Shown piece after piece: positions 19,161 through 28,538 of a stretch of DNA of 64,000 nt (the first letter of the stretch is position 1; the number at the start of each line of letters is the position of its first letter). Below the pieces are notes generated by a model. The model saw only the letters and a program-made list of their open reading frames with translations, made no database searches and was not told the origin of the DNA. Source of the stretch: Rhodospirillaceae bacterium (lineage in GTDB: Bacteria > Pseudomonadota > Alphaproteobacteria > Dongiales > Dongiaceae); the NCBI GenBank assembly GCA_016712715.1, contig JADJQM010000001.1:310001-374000 (forward strand). The letters run 5' to 3'. The position numbers and the translations under genes are program-made.

Positions 19161-19683
19161 ATGCGATTTGACAACCACTACTATCCGGGCGTGATCGCCG
19201 ATATCCTTGGTGCGCATGCGCGCTATTACGCTCAAACTTGGTCCTTCGGCGCAAAATTTGGGAGCCAAGGTCGCGGCAGATTTGGCAGGTTTCATCCTGA
19301 ACATGAATCCGGATCAGGATCTGCTGTTCGTGGCCAAGCGTCCTGACGAGAGATTTCTCGGTTCGATCGTCATAGACGGCGCCGATTACGCGGGCAGGGG
19401 GGCGCATCTGCGCTGGTTCATCGTGTCACCCGAGGCCCAGCGCACGGGCCTTGGCAAGCAGCTGCTCGATCGGGCGCTCGGCTTTTGCCGCGAGCGCGGC
19501 TATCACCGCATCTACCTCTATACTTTTGCCGGCCTGGATTCCGCGCGCCGGCTTTATGAACAGGCTGGCTTCAAGCTGAAGGAAGAGCAGGATGCTGAAA
19601 CCTGGGGACCGAAAATGCGCGAGCAGTGCTTTGAGATGGAACTGCTGCCGCACGATCCCTTCGAGAACTCCGAGGGCGGCTGA
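19161..19683 (+). CDS. GNAT-family N-acetyltransferase (frameshift near 19257)
   Basis: Small acetyltransferase of about 173 residues, third gene of the rightward trio. The N terminus, MRFDNHYYPGVIADILGAHA, is in one frame from 19161. The body continues in another frame after about 19257 with KVAADLAGFILNMN. The acetyl-CoA loop is VSPEAQRTGLGKQLLDRAL and the terminal motif is ARRLYEQAGFKL. The N-terminal helix is of the kind seen in GNAT domains fused to or associated with MarR-type regulators, but no DNA-binding domain is present. The substrate is unknown. Confidence 0.75.
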
Positions 19684-19763
19684 CCAATTACGCGCGGGCT
19701 AGCCTCGATCAAAAAGCGCACCAATCCTGGCTGGCAAGAGCCAGTGTATCGCGCCGGTGGCGT

Positions 19764-21277
19764 CTACCTGTTCCGGCTGCCGCTTTGTGCGAACAGAACT
19801 GCCTCTTGGGCGGCGCGGACCAATGCCCGCGCCTTGTGATGGCACTCCTGGAACTCGCTTTCGGCCACGGAATCATTGACGATGCCCGCACCGGCCTGGA
19901 CGTACATGGTGCCGTCCTTGATGACCGTCGTCCGCAAGGCAATGCAGGTATCCATCGACCCGTCGGCCGCGAAGTAACCGATGGCGCCGCCATAGACACC
20001 GCGGCGTTCCGGCTCCAATTCCTCGATGATCTCCATCGCGCGGACCTTGGGCGCGCCAGACACGGTGCCGGCCGGGAAGCCAGCCATCAACGCGTCCATG
20101 GCGTCGCATTTCGCGTCGATCTTACCCTCCACGTTGGAGACGATGTGCATGACGTGGCTGTAATTCTCGATCTGGAACTTCTCGGTCACCTTGACCGAGC
20201 CGATGGCGGCGACGCGGCCGACATCATTGCGGCCAAGATCAAGCAGCATGAGATGCTCGGACAGTTCCTTCTCGTCCGCCAGCAAGCTGGCGGCATTGGA
20301 CTTGTCTTCTTCCGGCGTCTTACCGCGCGGCCTGGTGCCAGCGATGGGTCGGATGGTGACCTTGTCGTCGCGCAATCGCACGAGGATCTCCGGGCTGGAG
20401 CCAATGATTGTGAAGCCCCCGAAATCGAGGAAGAACAAAAAGGGTGAAGGGTTGAGGCGCCGCAGCGAGCGATAGAGGGCGAAGGGCGGCAGCTTGAAAG
20501 GCAGCGAGAAGCGCTGCGACAGGACCACCTGGAAGATGTCGCCGGCCAGGATGTATTCCTTGGCCTTGTCGACCATGTCGCCGAAATAGTCGCGAGTAAT
20601 GTTCGAGCGCGGTTCCGGCAGATCGGCGAGATCGATAGCGCCTGCCTGTTGCGGCAAGGCGCGATCGAGATCGGCGACGATATCATTCAACCGTTCCAGC
20701 GCCTGGTTGTAGGCGGCGCGGGCGTTGAGGCCGTCTTTGTTCCAGACTGGCGTCACAATGGTGAGCGAGTCTTCGACATTGTCGAAGATGGCGATGAGTG
20801 TCGGTCGCAGGAAGATGCTGTCGTGAAGGCCAAGATTGTCCGGCTTGAGTGCAGGGAGCTTCTCGACCTGGCGAACCATGTCATACCCGAGATAACCGAA
20901 CAGGCCAGATGCCATCGGCGGCAGGCCGGCCGGGACGTCGATGCGGCTCTCCTTGACTAAGGCGCGCAGGGACTGCAGGGATGGAGAGGGTTCCGGGTGA
21001 ACTTCTCCGGCTCGAAGCGGGCATTGCGATTGATCTCGGCCGCGTTCCCGCGACAACGCCAGATCACGTCCGGCTTCAGGCCAATGATCGAGTAGCGGCC
21101 ACGTACGGCACCACCTTCGACGGATTCCAGCAGGAAGGAGTTGGTTCGGCCATCGGCAAGTTTGAGCATGACCGAAATGGTCGTCTCGAGATCGGCGATC
21201 AGTCGCGTCCAGACGAGCTGCGGTCGCCCGGCCTCATGACCGGTCGCAAATCGTTCAAATTCCGGTTCCACTTTCAT
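19764..21277 (-). CDS. trpE: Anthranilate synthase component I (frameshift near 20985)
   Basis: Makes anthranilate from chorismate with ammonia from TrpG. The N-terminal part from 21277 contains the regulatory LLESVEGGAVRGRYSIIG motif for tryptophan feedback (Leu-Leu-Glu-Ser). After FEPEKFTR the frame breaks near 20985. The rest runs to 19764 with FGYLGYDMVRQVE, NPSPFLFFLDFG, SSPEILVR, the active-site GTRPRGKTPEED and HLMLLDLGRNDVGRVA, and PAGTVSGAPKVRAMEII. Total length is about 504 residues. It follows ppiD by 43 bases on the same strand. Confidence 0.93.
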
Positions 21278-21319
21278 GATCGATATCTCGCCCTCATCGA
21301 TACCGCGACAATGCTGAGC

Positions 21320-23208
21320 CTATTGGTCTGGCTGCTCGATCAGCTTTCGCCACTGCTCGTCATCGCGCTCGACGGGAATCTCGGTCTTCAGGGCGTCGAA
21401 GAACTGCTGCTGAACATCGCCCGCCAATGACTGTGCAACGCGTTCCGACAGCTGCTTGATATCGTCGACGTGAGTCTCCGGATCTGCGGGCGTGATGTCC
21501 GTCAGGCGCGCCACGATCGGTCCATCCGGTCCATTGCCGATGGTGAATTCGCCCACCTTCAACTTGAACAGGGCCTGGGCCAGTCCCGGATTGACGCCGT
21601 TCTCGCTGTCACCTTCACTGCGGAAGAAAGGCTTGCTCACGGTCAGCGCAAGGCCTTGCGCCGCCGCTTCGGCGGCAAGGTCACCGGCGGTCTTCATCTT
21701 CTCGACAATTGTTGCCGCCTTGGCCTGGGCCAGCTCGGTCTGCCTGGCAGCGAGCCAGTCCTGAGCCACCTGGTCCTTCACTTGATCAAGTGGCTTCACG
21801 GCTGGGGGGGTTATCGAGGTCACCTGGACGATGGCATAGGAGCCGTCGTTCAGCCCGGTGATATCGCCAGGTTCCCCGGGTTCCGTACTGAAGATGAGGC
21901 CGACAGCATCGGCCGCAATGCCGAGATCGGTGCCGGACAGATCCTTGCCCGTCGCATCGATCGCATCGAGCTTTTGCAGTCGCAATTGCAGCTTGGCGGC
22001 AGCATCCTCAAGCGATGCACCGCCGGCCAGTTCGTCCTGGAGCTGTTCGCGTACTGATTCCATGGCGTCGGCCGCGCGACCCAGCGCCAGAGTATTGCGG
22101 ATTTCACCCTTCACTTCATCGAGGGTCCTGGTCGAACCGGGAATGACACTTTGAACATGGACCACGTGCAGGCCGAAGGGACTCTTGAGAGCATTGGAGA
22201 CACCGTCAGCGGGCAGAGCAAAGACCTGGTCCGCGATGTCGGCCGGCAGCTTTTCCTTCGTCACCTGGCCAAGTGCCACGGGCTCCCCGCCGGTTGCTTC
22301 CTTGACGGCCTCGGCGAACAGCTTGCCGCCCTTGGTCCCGGCGATGATGGCATCTGCAACGGCCTGATCCTGACAACGACTTGCTCGACATCGCGAATTT
22401 CAGGCGTCGAGAACTCGGCCTGGCGGGCGTCATAATCCTGCTGAATCTCCTCGTCGGACACGGACACATCCTGAACGAAGTCGGAGGGCGTCATCTGCAG
22501 CAAGAGCGCGGCGCGGTATTCCGGCGCCTGGTAGTTGCTGGCGTGCTCCTCGTGCCATGTCTTGAGGGTTGCGTCGTCCGGGGTGCCGGCATCGGTGATG
22601 CTGGCCGTCGGGATGACCAATAGTTCCGCGCTGCGTTGCTCCTGGGTAAAGTGGTACACGGCACGCACGAGCGGTTCGGGCGCCTGAACGGCGCCCATCA
22701 GGGCGACGAGGATTTGGTTGGCGCGTAACTGGCCGCGGATCGTCTCGACATATTGCGCTTCGCTCTGGCCCAGCTGACGCAGGACGTACTCAAAGCGCGC
22801 GCGATCGAACTGGCCGGTCTGGTTGGCGAAATCGGGGTCGCTCTCGATCATCTGGACCGCTGCCTGTTGCGGCACGTCGATCCCCAGCTTTTCACCATAG
22901 GCCTGGAGCAGGCCCTTGCTTTCAGCCTGGTCGACCAGGCGCTGCGCGCCGCCAAAATCCGCAAACATCTGCGGCGTCACCTGGACGCCCTGGATCTGGG
23001 AGAGGCGTTGCAGCGACAGCTTCAGTTCGCGGTCGAAATCGACCGCCGTGTATTCGAAGTTCTTGCCGATCTTGAGGATCGGCCGGGCGGTCCGGGCGCC
23101 CGAGAACATATCTGCGCCAATGCCCCACCCGGCAAACGCCGCGATCAATAAAGCGAACAGCGCTTTGACGACCCAAGAGCGCGAATGTTTGCGAATAGAA
23201 CTGAGCAT
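21320..23208 (-). CDS. ppiD: Periplasmic peptidyl-prolyl isomerase/chaperone PpiD (frameshift near 22382)
   Basis: Membrane-anchored SurA/PpiD-like folding factor for exported proteins. A cytoplasmic basic start and one membrane segment (VVKALFALLIAAFAGWGIG, residues 13-31) lead to the SurA_N-like domain, then a parvulin region near 250-350 containing EPVALGQVTKEKLP and KSPFGLHVVHVQ. The frame breaks near 22382: DVEQVVV continues as QDQAVADAIIAGTKGG in the next frame, so one base is missing. Length is about 629 residues, normal for PpiD. ppiD-trpE is a common alphaproteobacterial pair. Confidence 0.9.
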
Positions 23209-23396
23209 GGACCCCGACTGACCTGTTTCTGCGCCGGAAAAATGTATCCGGCCTTGATGATAGGCCCCATTTCGGGGCGGCGCGCATCATAGGGACCCCC
23301 CAGGGGTGGGGCAAGGCCCGGAATCCGCCACATTGGCGGGGTCCGCGCCAGCATGATATACGGCCACATCCTCGAATAAAGAAGGCAAGCGACCTC

Positions 23397-24167
23397 ATGA
23401 CCACACCGGGTATTCGACCGCTCGTGGCGGGCAACTGGAAAATGAACGGCAGCCTTGCCATGGCCACGGCCCTGGTCGGGGATATCGCCGCCCGTCATCG
23501 CGCCGCCGGGCTGAAGGTGGATCTGCTGCTTTGTCCGCCTTCCTCCTATCTGGTGACCGTGAACGGCCTGCTGGGCGGAACGGGAATGGCCCTCGGCGGG
23601 CAGGACTGCCATACCGCCACGTCCGGAGCCCATACCGGCGACGTCTCGGCTGCGATGCTGGGCGACCTCGGCTGCCGCTTTGTCCTGCTGGGGCATTCGG
23701 AGCGCCGGGCCGATCACGGCGAGAGTTCCGCCCTGGTCGCTGCAAAAGCCAAGGCAGCCCTTGCGGCTGGCCTCACCGCTGTCATCTGCGTGGGTGAGAC
23801 AGAAGCGCAGCGCGACGCGGGGCAGGAGAAGAAAGTCGTTGAAAATCAAATCATTGAATCGCTTCCGGCAGGCGCCGGGGCGGAGAATATCGTGATCGCC
23901 TATGAACCGGTCTGGGCGATCGGCACCGGCAAGACCCCGACGGCCGGGGATGTCGAAGCCATGCATCAGCATATCCGTGGTTTGCTGGTTGCCCGAGTCC
24001 CTGGCGGGGCAGGGATGCGCATCCTATATGGTGGTTCCGTGAAGCCCTCGAACGCCGCCGAGCTGATGGCGGTGCCGGAGGTAAATGGCGCCTTGGTCGG
24101 TGGTGCCAGCCTGAAAGCTGAGGATTTCTGGGCCATTGCCGAGGGGGCAGCCAAAAGCGCAACCTAG
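23397..24167 (+). CDS. tpiA: Triosephosphate isomerase
   Basis: Interconverts dihydroxyacetone phosphate and glyceraldehyde 3-phosphate in glycolysis and gluconeogenesis. Catalytic residues are visible: Lys in AGNWKMNG (residues 11-18), His in LLLGHSERR (near 97-105), Glu in IAYEPVWAIGTGKT (near 166-179), and the phosphate-binding loop ILYGGSVKPSNA near 206-217. Length 256 residues. It is divergent from ppiD with a 188-base gap that must hold both promoters. secG follows by 94 bases. Confidence 0.96.
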   Translation: MTTPGIRPLVAGNWKMNGSLAMATALVGDIAARHRAAGLKVDLLLCPPSSYLVTVNGLLGGTGMALGGQDCHTATSGAHTGDVSAAMLGDLGCRFVLLGHSERRADHGESSALVAAKAKAALAAGLTAVICVGETEAQRDAGQEKKVVENQIIESLPAGAGAENIVIAYEPVWAIGTGKTPTAGDVEAMHQHIRGLLVARVPGGAGMRILYGGSVKPSNAAELMAVPEVNGALVGGASLKAEDFWAIAEGAAKSAT

Positions 24168-24261
24168 CCATGGCAGCGGGGTGGTGAATTTGGCGCTGGC
24201 CATTCCGATCGAAAACCGCTAGAACCCGCGCCGAATTACGACATTTCAAGAACTTGCGAGC

Positions 24262-24687
24262 ATGTCCATGCTGGGAGCCCTGTTCCCGATCGTCCTGGCG
24301 ATTCACGTCATCATTACGGTCTTCCTTATCGGCATCATCCTGACTCAGAAGAATGAGGGCGGGATGGGTGGCCTTGGCGGTGGTGCCTCCGGCGGCATGG
24401 CGGGCTTTTTGTCCGGTCGCGCCCAGGCGAACCTGCTGACGAAGGCCACGCGTTGGCTTGCCGTGGGCTTCTTCTGCACCAGCCTGTTCCTCGCCTTCTC
24501 GGACAGCCATCGGGGTGCCAGCCAGCCGATCGTCGGCAGTACGCCGGCGGCCGCGACATCGCCGGCCGCACCCGCGGGCGATGCGCCTGCTGGTGCTGTG
24601 CCGGCAGGTGATTCGGGCAATGTCGAGGCGACGACCCCCGTCCAGCCCGCGGCGCCGGTCGAACCGGCCGCGCCGTCCGGCCAATAA
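24262..24687 (+). CDS. secG: Protein-export membrane protein SecG
   Basis: Accessory subunit of the SecYEG translocon. The first membrane segment (residues 4-27), the cytosolic loop with QKNEGGMGGLGGGASGGMAGFLSG cut here as NEGGMGGLGGG (residues 31-41), and the second segment (about 64-80, KATRWLAVGFFCTSLFLAF) are classical. An Ala/Pro-rich C-terminal tail of about 50 residues is typical of alphaproteobacterial SecG. Total 141 residues. ATG 24262 is used; ATG 24268 is possible. tpiA-secG-pyrG order is conserved in alphaproteobacteria. Confidence 0.92.
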   Translation: MSMLGALFPIVLAIHVIITVFLIGIILTQKNEGGMGGLGGGASGGMAGFLSGRAQANLLTKATRWLAVGFFCTSLFLAFSDSHRGASQPIVGSTPAAATSPAAPAGDAPAGAVPAGDSGNVEATTPVQPAAPVEPAAPSGQ

Positions 24688-24767
24688 ACCATGCCAATTC
24701 AGGGTCTTGCACCGGCAGCGATAGATCGCTTGCCGGAAGGCCCCGACTCGTTCCATAAGGACCTCCC

Positions 24768-26396
24768 ATGACGCGATTCATTTTTATCACCGGCGGCGTG
24801 GTCTCCTCTCTCGGCAAGGGTCTTTCGTCAGCAGCACTCGGTGCTTTGCTGCAAGCGCGCGGATTCAAGGTCCGCCTGCGCAAGCTCGACCCCTATATCA
24901 ACGTCGATCCGGGCACGATGAGCCCGTATCAGCATGGCGAAGTCTATGTGACCGATGACGGGGCCGAGACCGACCTCGACCTCGGTCATTACGAGCGCTT
25001 TACCGGCATCTCCAGCCGCCGCTCAGACAGCGTCACGACGGGCCGCATCTATTCGGACGTGATCGCCAAGGAACGGCGCGGCGACTATCTCGGCGCCACC
25101 ATCCAGGTCATTCCGCATGTGACCGATGCGATCAAGGATTGGATCAAGGCCGACATCACCGACGAGGATTTCATCCTGTGCGAGATCGGCGGCACGGTCG
25201 GCGATATCGAGAGCCTGCCGTTCCTGGAAGCCATTCGCCAGTTCGCCAATGAGGTCGGCCGCGACCAGGCGATGTTCGTCCATCTGACCCTGGTGCCGTG
25301 GATTCCGGCCGCTGGCGAACTCAAGACCAAGCCGACGCAGCATTCGGTCAAGGAACTACAATCGGTCGGTATCCAGCCCGATATCCTGCTGTGCCGCTGT
25401 GACCGCGAAGTGCCGGCGGAAAGCCGTCGCAAGATCGCCCAATTCTGCAATGTGCGCCCGTCGGCGGTGATCCAGGCGCTTGACGTCGATACCATCTATG
25501 CCGTGCCGGGCGCCTATCATGCCGAAGGCTATGACGACGAAGTGTTGCGCCATTTCGGTTTGACGGCGCCGGCCCCCGATCTTTCGCGCTGGGATGCCCT
25601 GGTCAGCCGCATCCGCCAGCCGGAAGGCGAGGTCACCATCGCCATTGTCGGCAAGTACATCTCGCTGCTCGACGCCTACAAGTCGCTTGCGGAAGCGCTG
25701 CGCCATGGCGGCATCAGCAATAATGCCAGGGTCAATCTGAAGTGGATCGACAGCGAAGTGTTTGAACGCGAAGACGCGGTCCGGCATCTCGAAGGCGTTC
25801 ACGGCATTCTCGTTCCCGGCGGCTTTGGCGAGCGCGGGTCGGAAGGCAAGATACAGGCGGTGCGCTTCGCCCGCGAACGCAAGGTGCCCTATTTCGGCAT
25901 CTGCTTCGGCATGCAGATGGCCGTCATTGAAGCAGCGCGGAACCTCGCCGGTGTTCCAAAGGCCGGCTACACCGAGTTCGGTCCCTGCGATGAGCCGGTG
26001 GTCGGCCTGATGACCGAATGGGTGCGCGGCAATGTGCTGGAAAAGCGCGCCAAGGATAGCGATCTTGGCGGCACCATGCGCCTTGGCGCCTATGAATGCC
26101 ATCTGGCTAAGGATTCGCTAGTGTCGCATATCTATGGCGACCGGATCCTGATCCGCGAACGCCATCGCCATCGCTACGAAGTGAACTATCACTACAAGGA
26201 GCGGCTGGAGAAGGTCGGCCTCAAATTCTCCGGCATGTCGCCCGATGGCGTTTTGCCGGAGATCGTCGAGATCCCGGGCCATCCCTGGTTCGTCGGCGTG
26301 CAGTTCCATCCGGAACTGAAATCGCGCCTGTTTGAACCGCATCCGTTGTTCGTCTCGTTCATTGAAGCCGCAGTGCACCAATCGCGTCTCGTGTGA
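24768..26396 (+). CDS. pyrG: CTP synthase
   Basis: Converts UTP to CTP with ATP and glutamine. The N-terminal synthetase domain begins FIFITGGVVSSLGKGLSSA with the P-loop-like motif and contains DPYINVDPGTMSPYQHGEV and CEIGGTVGDIES. The C-terminal amidotransferase domain has the nucleophile in FGICFGMQMA near residue 381 and His/Glu in GVQFHPEL near 515. Length 542 residues is typical. It has its own start signal (AAGGACCTCCC before the ATG) and is followed 42 bases later by kdsA. Confidence 0.97.
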   Translation: MTRFIFITGGVVSSLGKGLSSAALGALLQARGFKVRLRKLDPYINVDPGTMSPYQHGEVYVTDDGAETDLDLGHYERFTGISSRRSDSVTTGRIYSDVIAKERRGDYLGATIQVIPHVTDAIKDWIKADITDEDFILCEIGGTVGDIESLPFLEAIRQFANEVGRDQAMFVHLTLVPWIPAAGELKTKPTQHSVKELQSVGIQPDILLCRCDREVPAESRRKIAQFCNVRPSAVIQALDVDTIYAVPGAYHAEGYDDEVLRHFGLTAPAPDLSRWDALVSRIRQPEGEVTIAIVGKYISLLDAYKSLAEALRHGGISNNARVNLKWIDSEVFEREDAVRHLEGVHGILVPGGFGERGSEGKIQAVRFARERKVPYFGICFGMQMAVIEAARNLAGVPKAGYTEFGPCDEPVVGLMTEWVRGNVLEKRAKDSDLGGTMRLGAYECHLAKDSLVSHIYGDRILIRERHRHRYEVNYHYKERLEKVGLKFSGMSPDGVLPEIVEIPGHPWFVGVQFHPELKSRLFEPHPLFVSFIEAAVHQSRLV

Positions 26397-26438
26397 TTGA
26401 TTGCTGAACTGGGGCCCGCCTTAGGGGCTGTCGCCAAG

Positions 26439-27284
26439 ATGACCACGATCCGCGTCGGAAAAATCGATATCGCCAATGAAAAGCCGATGGTGATGATCGG
26501 CGGCATGAATGTGCTGGAGGACCGGGATACGGCCTTCCGCGTCGCTGAAGCGTTCTGCGAGGCAACCCGGCGTCTCGGCATGCCGTATATTTTCAAAGCC
26601 TCCTACGACAAGGCCAACCGATCCTCGATTCATTCCTTCCGGGGTCCCGGCCTCGAAGAGGGACTCAAGCTGCTCAGCGACATTAAGCAGCATTTCGGCG
26701 TGCCGGTGCTGACTGACGTGCACACGGAAGAGCAGGCAGCGCCGGTTGCACGGATTTGCGACATCATACAGATCCCGGCTTTCCTCGCGCGCCAAACCGA
26801 TCTGGTCGAGGCCATGGCGCGCACGGGTGCTGTCATCAACGTCAAGAAGCCGCAATTCCTGAGCCCACCGCAGATGAAGAACATCGTCGAGAAGATCCGG
26901 GAATGCGGCAATGAGAAGATCCTGCTGTGCGAACGGGGCAGCAGCTTCGGCTATGACAATCTCGTGGTCGATATGCTGGGCTTCCGCACCATGAAGGCGG
27001 TCAGCAACAATCTGCCGATCATCTTCGACGCGACCCATGCCTTGCAGATGCGCGATCCCATGGCCGGGGCATCCGGCGGGCGCCGCGGCCAAGTGGCCGA
27101 ACTGGCGCGCGCGGGCCTCGCGGTGGGTATCGCCGGCCTCTTCATCGAGGCGCATCCGGATCCCGACAACGCCAAGTGCGACGGTCCCTGTGCGCTGCCG
27201 CTAGCGAAGCTGCCCGCATTCCTGGAACAGATGAAGGCGCTGGACGATCTCATCAAGAGTTTGCCGCCGCTCGACATCCGCTAA
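26439..27284 (+). CDS. kdsA: 3-deoxy-8-phosphooctulonate (KDO-8-P) synthase
   Basis: Condenses arabinose 5-phosphate with PEP to make KDO 8-phosphate for the LPS inner core, so the organism makes LPS. Motifs match the E. coli enzyme closely: GGMNVLEDRDTAF, FKASYDKANRSSIHSFRGPG, PAFLARQTDLVEAMA, and INVKKPQFLSP. Asn rather than Cys in GGMNV places it in the metal-independent class. Length 281 residues from ATG 26439; the open frame to 26397 starts just after pyrG and lacks conserved residues. Usual neighbour eno is missing downstream, replaced by an acyl-CoA dehydrogenase. Confidence 0.95.
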   Translation: MTTIRVGKIDIANEKPMVMIGGMNVLEDRDTAFRVAEAFCEATRRLGMPYIFKASYDKANRSSIHSFRGPGLEEGLKLLSDIKQHFGVPVLTDVHTEEQAAPVARICDIIQIPAFLARQTDLVEAMARTGAVINVKKPQFLSPPQMKNIVEKIRECGNEKILLCERGSSFGYDNLVVDMLGFRTMKAVSNNLPIIFDATHALQMRDPMAGASGGRRGQVAELARAGLAVGIAGLFIEAHPDPDNAKCDGPCALPLAKLPAFLEQMKALDDLIKSLPPLDIR

Positions 27285-27324
27285 GCTGCATACAGGCCGT
27301 TGCCGCGTCTAAATCTGCCCTCTA

Positions 27325-27346
27325 TGATCTTTTGAACAGAAGATCA
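27325..27346. promoter_or_regulatory. Perfect dyad just before the acyl-CoA dehydrogenase start
   Basis: TGATCTT and AAGATCA form a perfect 7-bp inverted repeat around an 8-base spacer. It ends one base before a GGGGGG ribosome-binding region and 13 bases before the ATG at 27360. It could be an operator or a 5' UTR hairpin that limits translation. There is no T-run, so it is unlikely to be a terminator for kdsA. Confidence 0.4.
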
Positions 27347-27359
27347 GGGGGGTGTAGTC

Positions 27360-28529
27360 ATGGATTTCAAGCTGAGCGCCGCGGAAGTTGAAGTGCAGGG
27401 CAGGGCACGGGCCTTTGCCGAAAAGCACCTCTTTCCCCATGAGATCGCCTGCGACGAGCGGAAGTTGGGCCAGGAGACGCTGGCCGGCATCCGCCAGCAG
27501 GTGATCGCTCACAAGCTCAACGGCTACATCCACAGCAAGGAAGACGGCGGGCAGGGCTATAGCCCCATGCAGCAGATTCTGGTGGCCGAGGAGATCGGCA
27601 AGGCAACCTGTGGCATGTGGACGGTGGTGTGGAAGGCGTCGACGCCCTTGCGCCGCGGGACTGCCTGGCAGCGCGAGACATTCCTGCTCCCCTTCAATGC
27701 CGGCAAGGGCCGTTCCTGCTTCGCCATCACCGAGGAGGGCGCCGGGTCGGACCCGTCCCTGGTGAAGACCAGCGCCGTGCGGCGGGGCGGCAAATGGGTC
27801 ATCAACGGCGAGAAATGGTTCGTGACCTCGGCCGATGCCTCGACCGTGGTCATCGTGCATGCCCATGTCGATGGCGATCCTGCCAAGCCGACCCTGTTCA
27901 TCGTCGACATGGACCAGCCGGGTGTCATCGTCAAACGCATCCCGCAATTCATGCACTCCTACCTCTATGAGCATTACGAGATGGTGTTCGATAATGTCGA
28001 GGTCGACGACAATCGGCGTCTCGGCGACGTCGGCCAAGGCTTCGATCTCACCAAGGAATGGTTCACCGAGACCCGCGTTGAGATCGCGGCGCATTGCCTG
28101 GGTGCCGCCATTCGCGCTACCGAGATCGCCAACGATTACGCGGCGGGCCGAATCCAGTTCGGCAAGCCGATCCGCGACTTCCAGGCGATCGAGTTCATGC
28201 TGGCCGACATGGCGGTGGAGATCATGGCGGCAAAATCATTCCTCTACCGCGTCGGCGCCGAACTCAATGAGGGGATGGACCCCAAATTGATGCATGCCAA
28301 GGCCTCGGCTCTGAAGCTCTACAATTCCGAAATGGCGGGGCGGGTGGTCGACAAGGCGCTGCAGATACTGGGCGGGCGCGGCTATATGCGCGAGAATCCA
28401 GTCGAGCGCCTCTATCGCGACGTCCGTGTTGACCGCATCTGGGAAGGTACCTCGGAAATCCAACGCGTCATCATCGCCGGCCAGATCAAGAAGCGAGGCC
28501 TCGGGATCTACACCGGCTGGCCGGCATAG
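27360..28529 (+). CDS. Acyl-CoA dehydrogenase
   Basis: FAD-dependent alpha,beta-dehydrogenation of an acyl-CoA. The FAD/substrate motifs CFAITEEGAGSDPS near residue 120, INGEKWFVTSADAS near 145, RIQFGKPIRDFQAIEFMLADM near 262 and QILGGRGYMRENPVERLYRDVR near 338 are intact. The catalytic Glu is in IWEGTSEIQR near 366. Length 389 residues. The chain length specificity cannot be read. No electron-transfer flavoprotein or other beta-oxidation gene is adjacent; it stands between kdsA and the converging fusion gene. Confidence 0.88.
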   Translation: MDFKLSAAEVEVQGRARAFAEKHLFPHEIACDERKLGQETLAGIRQQVIAHKLNGYIHSKEDGGQGYSPMQQILVAEEIGKATCGMWTVVWKASTPLRRGTAWQRETFLLPFNAGKGRSCFAITEEGAGSDPSLVKTSAVRRGGKWVINGEKWFVTSADASTVVIVHAHVDGDPAKPTLFIVDMDQPGVIVKRIPQFMHSYLYEHYEMVFDNVEVDDNRRLGDVGQGFDLTKEWFTETRVEIAAHCLGAAIRATEIANDYAAGRIQFGKPIRDFQAIEFMLADMAVEIMAAKSFLYRVGAELNEGMDPKLMHAKASALKLYNSEMAGRVVDKALQILGGRGYMRENPVERLYRDVRVDRIWEGTSEIQRVIIAGQIKKRGLGIYTGWPA

Positions 28530-28538
28530 ACCGGCCGG

